In this document: piece after piece, positions 22,758 through 31,051 of the stretch
How the letters are laid out: each line of letters starts with the position of its first letter
How positions within the stretch are numbered: position 1 is the first letter of the stretch
Virus record (IMG/VR): IMGVR_UViG_3300005471_000012
Span: 27,149 to 91,148 of that record
Origin: a virus
Reading direction: 5' to 3' (one strand)
Length of the DNA stretch: 64,000 nucleotides
Made by a program: the position numbers and the translations under genes
The notes under the pieces: model-generated
What the model was told of the DNA's origin: nothing
The model's input: the letters and a program-made list of their open reading frames with translations, nothing else
Databases searched by the model: none

Positions 22758-22786
22758 ACGATACAGCATCATGCGAACGCTGTCTA
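22758..22786 (-). promoter_or_regulatory. Repeated sigma70-like promoter, copy 6
   Basis: Minus strand TAGACA, spacer GCGTTCGCATGATGCTG (17), TATCGT. First promoter of the minus arm, 33 bases upstream of the gene at 22725. Confidence 0.85.
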
Positions 22787-23068
22787 GCTATCTGGCGAGG
22801 CAACGTGCGGACGCTGCCGGCCTGGCAGGCAGGTACGGATGCGCAGGGCACAAGGCTTGACCCCCCCCTCGGGGGGTCCCCAATCGCCCGAAGTCGCATA
22901 GGCGAATGCAGAAACCCCGGCTAGCCCGGTCCCTGACGAGCCTCGCGCGCGCGTGCGAGTGGCATTTCGTCCCGGTTTGATTCCCCCTGATTTTTTTGGT
23001 GGCAGTCAGCTGCCGCGCGAGTGGCGGCTGACTGCCGCTGAACGCCGACCTACCGGGGCGGGGGTTGC
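22787..23068. other. Divergent intergenic region between the minus arm and the structural genes
   Basis: 282 bases with no gene. Contains a stem GACCCCCC/GGGGGGTC (22859-22866 with 22871-22878), a T7 tract (22991-22997), and a 14-bp inverted repeat GGCAGTCAGCTGCC / GGCGGCTGACTGCC (23001-23014, 23023-23036, one wobble). The T tract precedes rather than follows the large stem on the plus strand, so this is not a standard terminator. I see no convincing plus-strand -35/-10 pair, so the late promoter may use a phage-specific signal here. Confidence 0.6.
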
Positions 23069-26000
23069 ATGCCGGCCGCCGAGATGACCGCCCGTACCCG
23101 CGAGATCATGCGCGCGCTGAAGTCAACGGCGCAGCCGGGCTCGCAGAGCGGCGGGTTCGGCGCCGTGACGGGCCCGTCTATCTCGCCCGGGCCGAGCCCG
23201 CTGGTCATGTCGTACGGCGAATGGACGTCCGGGCGGGCATCAGGCACCAGGTATTCCCTGCCCCGTGACCCTGAGACGTTCCTGTCGGGCATGTTCGGGC
23301 CGCTCGCGCCTATTCAGACCATCCCGATCGACGTGCCCCGCGAGGGCGAGGAACGGCCCGAGCCGCGGCGGTGGCAGTACCCGGTCGGCTGGAACATGCC
23401 GATGGGCATGCCCGGCACCGAGGGGATCGGGAAACTCGCCGATTTCCAGACGCTGCGCACGATCGCCGACCTCTACTCGGTGGCCAGGGCCTGCATCGAA
23501 CTGCGGAAAGCCGAGCTACGGGGGGTCGGCTGGGACATCGTGCTGACGAAGCAGGCGGCTAAGGCGCTGCGCGGCGACCACAAGGGGATGGCCGACTTCG
23601 CGAAGAGGCGCGCCGAGGCGGTGCGGTGGTGGCGGCGTCCCGACCACGATTACGCCGATTTCAGCACTTGGTTCGATGCGCTGCTGGAAGAGGTGTTCGT
23701 CACCGACGCGCTGGCGCTGTACGCGCAGCCGTCGCTCGGCACCCGCAAGGGACTGCTGGGCAGCAGCCTGGCCGCCCTCGACCTCATCGACGGGACGCTG
23801 ATCAAGCCGCTCGTTGACATCCGGGGCAGCAGGCCGCAGCCGCCGAATCCTAGCTACCAGCAGTTCTCCTACGGGGTTCCGCGCGTCGACCTGATGACGC
23901 TGCTCACCCACCATGAGACCCCCGATGAGCGGGAACTGGTCGCCGAGTACCGCGGCGACCAGCTGTTCTACCTGCCCTACAGCCAGCGGACGTGGACGCC
24001 GTACGGGATGGCGCCGATCGAGCGGGCGATCATCCCGATCATGGCGGGGCTGAACAAGCAGGCCTACCAGCTGAATTTCTTCCAGGAAGGCAGCATTCCG
24101 GGCCTGTTCGTGTCACCGGGCGACATGAACATGACCCCCAGCCAGATCCGCGAGCTGCAGGACGCCCTGAACGCGCTGGCGGGGGACCAGTCGTGGAAAC
24201 ACAAGATCATCGTGCTGCCGGGCGGCAGCAAGGTTGACCCGCAGAAGCCCGCGGCGCTCGCCGACCAGTTCGACGACGTGATCATGGCGCAGACCTGCAT
24301 GGCCTTCGGGGTCATGCCGATGGAGCTGGGCATTTCGCCGCAGGTCAGTTCAAGTCAGTCATCTGCGGCAGCTAACCAGATGGCCAAAGCCAGCCAGGAC
24401 ATCCAGGAACGCAAGTCAACCGTCCCGCTGCTGCTGTGGCTCAAGACCGCGATCTTCGACCGGATCCTGCAGGGCGTCTGCGGCCAGGCAGACATGGAAT
24501 GGCAGTTCGAGGGCCTCGAAGAGGACGAGGACGCCGAGACGGTCACCAGCCTGCTGGTGCAGCAGGTCGGCACCGGCATGCGGTCGATCGACGAGGCCCG
24601 GCAGGAACTTGGCCTGGACCCGTGGAACCTGCCGGTCACCTCCGATCCGGGCTGGTCGACCGAGCGGACCGGGTTCGTGTCTTTCACGGCGACCGGGGCG
24701 TTCCCGACCGCGGGCGGCGCTTCGCAGGGCGACACGCAAACCGACAGCCAGTCTGGCTCGGTGGCGCTGCCTGCCGCCGATCCGCGGCAGGCGATCACCG
24801 CGCCGAAACCACCCGATGACGGCAAGCCGTCCACGCCGGCGCATTCCGCGGCGCATGCCACCCCCGACGCGACCCGGAGCAAGCCGGCATCCGGCAACGG
24901 CCGCGCCGGGAAAGCCGCGAGCCTCGGCCAGTGGCGAGCCCGCGACATCCCCGCGCATGTCATGGCGATCATGGCCGAGGACCTGGGCAAGGGGCTGACC
25001 GCCGATGAGGTGTGCGCCAGCGTCCGGCCGCTGCTCGCCGGCAGCAAGCCGGCGCTCCGCGAACTGGGCCTGATCCGCTCATGGCTGCGCAAGTCGCACA
25101 CGAATGTGACAACCCGGCACGGGCACGGCGACCAGACCCACGAGGTGTACGCCTACCTCGGGCGGCACTACCCGGCGTCGGTACTCGAATGGGTCAAGGA
25201 AGCCCGCTGGGACGAGCCGAGAAAAGTGGCACTGTCGAAAATCGACATGGCACGCCGTCCGGGTGGCGCCCGCGACGAGCAGAAAGTTGCCCTGATCGCC
25301 GCCGCGATCAGGGCAGGCGTGCACCTGCCCCCGGTCGTCCTGGTGAACGTGCCCGGCAAGAACCTGTACGAGATCGCCGACGGATGGCATCGCACCCTGG
25401 CCATCAAGCACGCAGGCGGCAAGACGGCACTGGCATGGGTCGGCAAAGCCGGCGCGAAAACCGGGCCCTGGGACGGCGAGATGAACCGGGCCAAGCTGAA
25501 CAAGGCCGCCGGGGGTGGTGCCGGCCCAAAAGCGGGTAACCCGGCCTGGGACCACGACCAGGTCCTGGCCGCCGAGTTCGCCCGTCAGCTGGCGCGTGGC
25601 CTGCAAGCCTCGGTGCACGCCGGGCCGTTCGCGCACGCGTGGCTGCAAGCCCGCCGGCAAGGCGCAAGCGCGCCGCAGGCCAGCCCAGCGGTCCGGGCGG
25701 CCGTCAGGCACGCTCTGGCGAGCGTGCTGTACGCCCTGTGGGCACGGGCCTGGGGCCTGGGCTGGCGGGCCGCGCTGACCCTGCTTGCCGCGCAGCTGCG
25801 TCGTTTGCTGACCGGTGACCCCGGCGTATCTGCCCGGGGGCTGCGGCAGTTGCTCTTGCAAGCCGAACAGCGCATCGGCGCGATGACGCAAACCCGCATC
25901 GGCCGCCTGGAAAGGCTGCTCGGCGAAACCCCGGAAAACATCAGCGCCGCTGAGCTGGCCTCGCTGATCGACGCCGAGCTCGGCTCGTTTGACGCGGCGC

Positions 26001-26239
26001 TGCTGGTTACCCAGACCGAGACGACATGGGCGGTCAGCGAAGCGATGGTCACCGCCTACCTTGACGCCGGGATCACGGAAGCGCGGTGGCAGACAGCCGA
26101 CGACGACGTCACCTGCCTCAGGTGCCTGGCCAACGAAGCGCAGGGCGCTCTGCCCGTCGGCGATCAGTACGCCAGCGGCGACACCAGCCCGCCGGCGCAC
26201 CCGAGGTGCAGGTGCGGACTACTGCCCGCTGGCAACTGA
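23069..26239 (+). CDS. Portal protein fused to ParB-like and MuF-like domains
   Basis: 1056 residues. Residues 1 to about 530 are a portal: SVARACIELRKAELRGVGWD, TPYGMAPIERAIIPIMAGLN, FFQEGSIPGLFVSPGDMNMT, MAFGVMPMELGI. A Ser/Thr/Pro linker (about 545-620) follows. Residues about 715-795 read KVALSKIDMARRPGG...PPVVLVNV...ADGWHRTLAIKHAGGK, a ParB/sulfiredoxin-like fold. The last 50 residues (WQTADDDVTCLRCLANEAQG...PPAHPRCRCGLLP) are the Cys-rich C-terminus of MuF-type head morphogenesis proteins. Portal-MuF fusions are known; the inserted ParB-like domain is unusual. Start ATG follows GGGGCGGGGG. First gene of the late operon. Confidence 0.9.
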   Translation: MPAAEMTARTREIMRALKSTAQPGSQSGGFGAVTGPSISPGPSPLVMSYGEWTSGRASGTRYSLPRDPETFLSGMFGPLAPIQTIPIDVPREGEERPEPRRWQYPVGWNMPMGMPGTEGIGKLADFQTLRTIADLYSVARACIELRKAELRGVGWDIVLTKQAAKALRGDHKGMADFAKRRAEAVRWWRRPDHDYADFSTWFDALLEEVFVTDALALYAQPSLGTRKGLLGSSLAALDLIDGTLIKPLVDIRGSRPQPPNPSYQQFSYGVPRVDLMTLLTHHETPDERELVAEYRGDQLFYLPYSQRTWTPYGMAPIERAIIPIMAGLNKQAYQLNFFQEGSIPGLFVSPGDMNMTPSQIRELQDALNALAGDQSWKHKIIVLPGGSKVDPQKPAALADQFDDVIMAQTCMAFGVMPMELGISPQVSSSQSSAAANQMAKASQDIQERKSTVPLLLWLKTAIFDRILQGVCGQADMEWQFEGLEEDEDAETVTSLLVQQVGTGMRSIDEARQELGLDPWNLPVTSDPGWSTERTGFVSFTATGAFPTAGGASQGDTQTDSQSGSVALPAADPRQAITAPKPPDDGKPSTPAHSAAHATPDATRSKPASGNGRAGKAASLGQWRARDIPAHVMAIMAEDLGKGLTADEVCASVRPLLAGSKPALRELGLIRSWLRKSHTNVTTRHGHGDQTHEVYAYLGRHYPASVLEWVKEARWDEPRKVALSKIDMARRPGGARDEQKVALIAAAIRAGVHLPPVVLVNVPGKNLYEIADGWHRTLAIKHAGGKTALAWVGKAGAKTGPWDGEMNRAKLNKAAGGGAGPKAGNPAWDHDQVLAAEFARQLARGLQASVHAGPFAHAWLQARRQGASAPQASPAVRAAVRHALASVLYALWARAWGLGWRAALTLLAAQLRRLLTGDPGVSARGLRQLLLQAEQRIGAMTQTRIGRLERLLGETPENISAAELASLIDAELGSFDAALLVTQTETTWAVSEAMVTAYLDAGITEARWQTADDDVTCLRCLANEAQGALPVGDQYASGDTSPPAHPRCRCGLLPAGN

Positions 26240-26263
26240 CACGTCATACGCCGTAATACAGCA

Positions 26264-26458
26264 ATGGGGGTCCGGGTGGACGCATCACAGGAATACGGCC
26301 TGGTTAACACGGCGTGCATAGCGCAGCACGAATGGTACGCGGCGCTCCGCTCAGCCGGGTTCACCCGCTCGGAAGGCCTGTACATCATCACCCGGCCGTC
26401 CGTGGAGTCGTCGCGGCTGGAATGGCTGGCCATGCACCCTGACAGCCAGGCCACATGA
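26264..26458 (+). CDS. Small hypothetical protein
   Basis: 64 residues from ATG 26264, or 60 from GTG 26276, which has GGGG at a better distance. VNTACIAQHEWYAALRSAGF then LYIITRPSVESSRLEWLAMH. The stop overlaps the next start (ATGA), which supports expression. Confidence 0.65.
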   Translation: MGVRVDASQEYGLVNTACIAQHEWYAALRSAGFTRSEGLYIITRPSVESSRLEWLAMHPDSQAT

Positions 26459-26712
26459 AACGGGTCGTCGGCTTCGCGTACTGGCTGACCCGTGACAGCC
26501 GCAAAGTGTCCCCGCTGGACGAATACCTGTGGATGTTCCTGATCTGGTGGCTGGCCACCGCGCATTACGGCTTCGTGGTCAAGATTCAGGTAGCCGTGCT
26601 GGGTTCCGTGGCCGCCGTATTCGGCTCAGAGTTCGCCGCCAGTTTCGTCGCCGAGGCCAGGAAGGACCTGGCTGGCCGGGACCGGAACGGTCGCGGCGTT
26701 GAGGACCTGTGA
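26455..26712 (+). CDS. Small membrane protein
   Basis: 85 residues. LWMFLIWWLATAHYGFVVKI and QVAVLGSVAAVFGSEFAASF form two hydrophobic segments, followed by a charged tail. Located between portal and capsid genes; role unknown. Confidence 0.72.
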   Translation: MKRVVGFAYWLTRDSRKVSPLDEYLWMFLIWWLATAHYGFVVKIQVAVLGSVAAVFGSEFAASFVAEARKDLAGRDRNGRGVEDL

Positions 26713-26718
26713 CGACCT

Positions 26719-27504
26719 GTGTGCCTGAACTGCGGCTGCCTCATGCCCAATGCGGACCACGGTCATCCCGGCAATTTCCTGCTGGCCGAACTGGAGAAGG
26801 CCGCCGCGGCAGGCGGCACCAGCGCCGCTGAGGCAGCCTGGAACATTCCCCGCACCCTCACGGTGGCCACGTCGCCCGCGTGGCCACCTGAGCCGTATCA
26901 CGCGGCCTCGCGGCCCACCCTGGCATGGGACGTGGACGGCATCCTCGCGTTCACCGCCGAAGCGATCGTCGCCGCGCTGAACGCCCGGTTCGACACCGGC
27001 TACGACGCCATGTCGCAAGGATTCTTCCCCGGCACGTTCGTCTCCTCGGCGCTCCCGGCCGAGGAGGCCGCCTGGCTCGGCCAGCAACTCAGCTCAGGCG
27101 AGTTCGGCATCTACGGGGCGTGCGCACCAGACTGGCACGCGATCGACACGATGCTTGACGCGTCTGCGGCGGGCTACCCGACGGTGATCATCACAGAACG
27201 GCCCGCCGTGGTGGCCGACCAGACACGTTCGTGGCTGCGGTCGTGGACCGGGCAGCAACCGCCGCAAGTCGTAGCCGTCGGCCGCGGCAACAAGCCCGCC
27301 TACATGGGAGCCCGGTTCGGGCCCGGCAACCCCGCCATCCTGGTCGACGACAACCCGGCCGTCAGGATGACCATCGCCCGTGAGGGCATCGAGGTGTGGA
27401 CCCCGCAGCGGCCGTACACGCCGGCGCCCGGCCGGCCGCATGCGCGGACATTCGGCAACTGGCCGGCAGCACGGTACTGGCTCGGGATCAGCCCCGCCAG
27501 CTAA
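26719..27504 (+). CDS. HAD-superfamily phosphatase
   Basis: 261 residues from GTG. A short Cys-containing N-terminal piece (CLNCGCLMPNADHG) precedes the HAD core: motif I TLAWDVDGILA (nucleophile Asp in DxD), motif II VIITERP, motif III/IV around NKPAYM and ILVDDNPAV. Hydrolysis of a phosphorylated small molecule or nucleotide is expected. In phages such enzymes sometimes trim nucleotides; substrate unknown. A second, unrelated-length HAD protein occurs at 53295. Confidence 0.82.
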   Translation: MCLNCGCLMPNADHGHPGNFLLAELEKAAAAGGTSAAEAAWNIPRTLTVATSPAWPPEPYHAASRPTLAWDVDGILAFTAEAIVAALNARFDTGYDAMSQGFFPGTFVSSALPAEEAAWLGQQLSSGEFGIYGACAPDWHAIDTMLDASAAGYPTVIITERPAVVADQTRSWLRSWTGQQPPQVVAVGRGNKPAYMGARFGPGNPAILVDDNPAVRMTIAREGIEVWTPQRPYTPAPGRPHARTFGNWPAARYWLGISPAS

Positions 27505-27827
27505 CGCGTCCGGTTCCGCCTGTTTCTCGCCGTGGCGGCTACCGTTTCCGCCCAGACCGGCCGGTTCGGAGAGATCACCATGACGCCCCGCCGGCGGTCT
27601 ACCGGCCGGCCGCCGCACCTGGGACACGGCCTGGTGGCCCACGGGATGAACGGGTGCCTTACTTCGCCGGAACCATGACACCGGCGGCAGCCGGGAGAGT
27701 GCGGGTGCGTCCGCAGTGACAGCAGGTAGACCACCAGGGCGGCGAGCGCCAAGACGACCGTGGCGCCGGCCAGCCCGACCTGGCCGCCCAGCCAGCCATA
27801 TCCGAGCAAGACCAGCAGCCACCGCAT
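27501..27827 (-). CDS. Membrane-anchored zinc-ribbon protein, opposite strand
   Basis: 108 residues. N-terminal hydrophobic block in two parts (LLVLLGYGWLGGQVGLAGAT, VVLALAALVVYLLSL), then CRRCHGSGEVRHP...RPCPRCGGRP, a DnaJ-like CxxCxGxG zinc ribbon, then a basic tail. A lone minus-strand gene in a plus-strand region, overlapping the phosphatase stop by four bases. Weak GGTGG site. A similar CxxCxGxG ribbon is present in the next plus gene. Confidence 0.65.
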   Translation of the reverse strand: MRWLLVLLGYGWLGGQVGLAGATVVLALAALVVYLLSLRTHPHSPGCRRCHGSGEVRHPFIPWATRPCPRCGGRPVDRRRGVMVISPNRPVWAETVAATARNRRNRTR

Positions 27828-27921
27828 GCCACCGATGATGACATTTCGTGGCCGTCGCGGCTAGTCCCGCAGGAAAAGGTTCCTGACCACCGCTTTACCC
27901 CCAACCGCCTACTGGAGGCAT

Positions 27922-30900
27922 GTGGCGACAGCCATTGATGAGCTGACCTACGTCAGTTTCCCCATCGTCAAGTTCGAGAAGACGGACGACGGCGACCTGA
28001 TCGTGGTCGGCAAGGCCACCGATGGCTCCGTCGACTCAGATGAGCAGATCGTAGACCCGACCTGGTCGGCGAAAGCGCTGGGCGACTGGCTGGACACGGG
28101 CGGCAACGTCCGGGTGCAGCACCAGGCGATGCGCGACCCGGCCGGCAAGGGCCTCCAGGTCGAGATCGACAAGGACGGCGACGGGGGGCACTGGGTCCGT
28201 TCGCTCGTCGTCGAGCCCGTCGCCAAGCGGCTCGTGGAAAAGGGCGTCCTCACCGCCTACAGCGTGGGGATCGCACGGCCCGTGATCACCCGTGACCCGA
28301 CCGGGAAGGCACGCGGCGGGATCGTCACCGGCGGCCACCTGGCGGAACTCTCCCTCGTCGACCGGCCGGCGAACAAGAACTGCGGCCTGATGATCGCCAA
28401 GGCCGAGAACGGCGCGAAGGGCGGCATGGAACTGGTGGGCGAAGTGTTCGGCGACCCCGAGTTCCTGGCCAAGGCCGCCGAGGATGACCTGCTGGCCAAG
28501 GCCGACAGCAACGACGACACCGTGTCCGGCAACGACGGTGACGCAGACGATGTCCCGGAAAGCGAGGAGCAGGCTGGCGGCGACGACGTCAACCCGACCG
28601 GCACCGACGAGAAGGCGGAGAAGGCCAGCGAGACGATCGCCCAGTCGGTGGACGCCGAAACCGCGGCACTGTACAAGTCGCAGCGCGCCATGTGGCTGGC
28701 CGCAGAGCCGTCGGTGAAGGGCATCGCCGGAGGCACTGAGTACCTGGCCAGGCGCGCCGACTGGATGCGGTGGCATTCCGAGGGCGAAGCCGCGGGCCTC
28801 GACGGTACCAAGGACGGCGCCGAGCGGTGGCTGGCCAAGCGTGACTTCAGCGCCTCCGAGCGCCGGTCTGCGGCCAGCAGCGGCGCGGCTATGTCCGACG
28901 GGTCTTTCCCGATCAAGAACGGATCGGACCTGGCCAACGCGATCCACCTGGCGGGCCACGCCAAGGACCCGGCGAAGGCACGCGCGCACATCAAGCGCCG
29001 CGCCGCCGCGCTCGGCCTGTCCGACAAGATTCCCGACAGCTGGAAGGCGGTCAGTACCGAAGAACTGGCCAAGATGATCGCTGACGGCGTGATGGCGGTC
29101 CAGGCCGCACAGGCCATGCTCGGCCCGGCCTGGCCTGGCCTGGACCTGGCCAAGGCCGGCTCCGACGGCGACGGCGGTAAGGACTGCCCGACGTGCAAGG
29201 GCACCGGGAAGATCAAGGGCGGCAACGTTAAGTGCCCGGCGTGCGGCGGCAGCGGCAAAATGTCGTCCAAGGCCGATAGCGACGGGGACGGCGACAGCGC
29301 GGCGGTGGAAGACGCCGACGTTGAGAAGACGGCTGCCCGGACCTGCGGCGGCTGCGGCAAGGGCTTCGGCGAGGAGTCGCTGGCCAAGTTCTGCGACGGC
29401 TGCGGAACCAAACTGGCCTCGGCGGACGATACGGCAAGGAAAGCCGCCGCCGAGGCCGTGGCCCTGCTCGCCGAGACGGTCAGCAAGTCCGTCGGCGCCG
29501 GCCTGATCTCCCAGGAGGCAGCCGACGCGATCATCGCGCGGGCCGCGCTCGCTGCGGCCAAGGCCAACGACCCGCCGCCCCCGGACACTAAGCCAGTTGG
29601 CGCGCACCGGGAACCAGACGGCAGCTTCGTTGAGGCATTCGAGCAGGACGCCGGGCTGCCCTCCGACGGTGACGGGACCTCGGACAAGATCCCCGAATCC
29701 ACGGTGGTCAGCGACATGGGCGGCAAGACGGGCAAGCCGGGCAAGACGGGCAAGCCGACGCCGTACGCGGTCGGCCGGCTGCACGACGTCACTTGCGCCG
29801 CATACGACCCCGCCGCCGCCCTGGCCCTGTACCCGACGCTGAAGTCGGCGGCCGACGCCGTGGACGAGGACTGGTTCGCTGCCCGCGCCGCCAAGGCGGT
29901 CGCCGCCGGGAAAACCAAGAAGGCCGCCAGGCTGACCAGGCTGGTCGAAGCCGCGCAGGCGGTCAAGGCAGCCGACCCGGCCGCCGTCGCCGACGGCCAG
30001 GCGCAACTGCGCAAGGCCTTCACCGACCTGTACCCCAACTTGCGCATCTCCCCGTCGGACCCGCCGAAGCCAGGCAGCTACCAGCGGCCGTACCTGACCG
30101 CCGGCCACGCCGCCGAGAACGCCTCAGTGAACGGCGGATCCAACATCCCGCGGTCCAGCCACACCCCAGACGCGGAAGATTTCCGCCGGCCGCTGATCAC
30201 CGCCGGGCACCAGTCCGACTCCCCGGCCAACAAGAACGACATCCGCGGCGGCGCGCCAACCGCAACCGGCGCGGCCCGCACCTACTACAGCAACGCGCAG
30301 CGTGAAGCGGCCAGGGTCGCGCTCGCCTCAATGCACGACCACATCGCGGCCGTCTACCCGCACCTGTGCCCGATGGCCGCCTCGAAGTCAGTGCTGCCAC
30401 CCGACATGGGCACCACGAATGTCCCTGCCGCCGTGCGGCCAGCGGACACCGGCGGCGTCCCCGGCGTTGGCAAGACCACCGTGGCCCCCGCGGTCACCGG
30501 CGGCCAGGACCTGCAGGCCCTCATCGCCGGCGCGGTGGAGCGGTACACCGCCCGCAGCGCCCCGCAGATGACCGCCGAGCAGCTGCAGAAGGCCGCCGCA
30601 GGGCTCGGACTGGCGGTCACGCCGGCGCCCGTCCCGCAGCCAGCCCAGATCGGGCTGTCCCCGGCCGAGATGAAGGCCCTGCTCGCCGAGCAGATCACCC
30701 CGCTCGCAGAGCGGTACGAAACCCAGTTCACAGACCTGCGTAAGCAGATTGACGACATCGGCTCACAGCCCGACCCTGCGATGGCCCCCGTCCGGGGCGC
30801 GCTGGCCCGGGCACCGCTGACAGACACCGTTCCCGTGGAACGCCGGTCACTGGTCGATGAGGCAGCTGAGAACGCACGCAAGATGGCCGCAGACGACGAC

Positions 30901-31011
30901 ACCCGCTACCGCGAGTACGTCCAGCTGCTGGCCAAGTCCCCGGACCCAGGCGTACGCGAGTCCGCCATGGCCGTCCTCGACAAGATGGCCGCGCCCGCGG
31001 CCGCCAGCTGA
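27922..31011 (+). CDS. Very long prohead protease/scaffold protein
   Basis: 1029 residues, GTG behind GGAGGCAT. Residues 1-165 are a HK97-type prohead serine protease (VDSDEQIVDPTWSAKALGDW, VRVQHQAMRDPAG, LTAYSVGIARPV, LAELSLVDRPANKN): catalytic His in VQHQ and Ser in AYSVG are plausible. Residues about 330-375 (FPIKNGSDLANAIHLAGHAK...IKRRAAALG) are a module known from capsid maturation proteins. Two zinc ribbons lie at about 421-446 (CPTCKGTGKIKGG...CPACGGSGK) and 474-494. The C-terminal part is helical and scaffold-like. Typical proteases are 200-600 residues, so this is an expanded multi-domain version. Confidence 0.88.
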   Translation: MATAIDELTYVSFPIVKFEKTDDGDLIVVGKATDGSVDSDEQIVDPTWSAKALGDWLDTGGNVRVQHQAMRDPAGKGLQVEIDKDGDGGHWVRSLVVEPVAKRLVEKGVLTAYSVGIARPVITRDPTGKARGGIVTGGHLAELSLVDRPANKNCGLMIAKAENGAKGGMELVGEVFGDPEFLAKAAEDDLLAKADSNDDTVSGNDGDADDVPESEEQAGGDDVNPTGTDEKAEKASETIAQSVDAETAALYKSQRAMWLAAEPSVKGIAGGTEYLARRADWMRWHSEGEAAGLDGTKDGAERWLAKRDFSASERRSAASSGAAMSDGSFPIKNGSDLANAIHLAGHAKDPAKARAHIKRRAAALGLSDKIPDSWKAVSTEELAKMIADGVMAVQAAQAMLGPAWPGLDLAKAGSDGDGGKDCPTCKGTGKIKGGNVKCPACGGSGKMSSKADSDGDGDSAAVEDADVEKTAARTCGGCGKGFGEESLAKFCDGCGTKLASADDTARKAAAEAVALLAETVSKSVGAGLISQEAADAIIARAALAAAKANDPPPPDTKPVGAHREPDGSFVEAFEQDAGLPSDGDGTSDKIPESTVVSDMGGKTGKPGKTGKPTPYAVGRLHDVTCAAYDPAAALALYPTLKSAADAVDEDWFAARAAKAVAAGKTKKAARLTRLVEAAQAVKAADPAAVADGQAQLRKAFTDLYPNLRISPSDPPKPGSYQRPYLTAGHAAENASVNGGSNIPRSSHTPDAEDFRRPLITAGHQSDSPANKNDIRGGAPTATGAARTYYSNAQREAARVALASMHDHIAAVYPHLCPMAASKSVLPPDMGTTNVPAAVRPADTGGVPGVGKTTVAPAVTGGQDLQALIAGAVERYTARSAPQMTAEQLQKAAAGLGLAVTPAPVPQPAQIGLSPAEMKALLAEQITPLAERYETQFTDLRKQIDDIGSQPDPAMAPVRGALARAPLTDTVPVERRSLVDEAAENARKMAADDDTRYREYVQLLAKSPDPGVRESAMAVLDKMAAPAAAS

Positions 31012-31051
31012 ATCCTCGAACGATTCTCCTAGCACGCAAATTTGGAGGCGT

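Noticed and set aside
28036-30108. 690-codon open frame on the minus strand
   Set aside because: It is antisense to the protease/scaffold gene, has composition typical of shadow frames in GC-rich DNA (Arg/Leu/Gly runs), no ribosome binding site and no motif.
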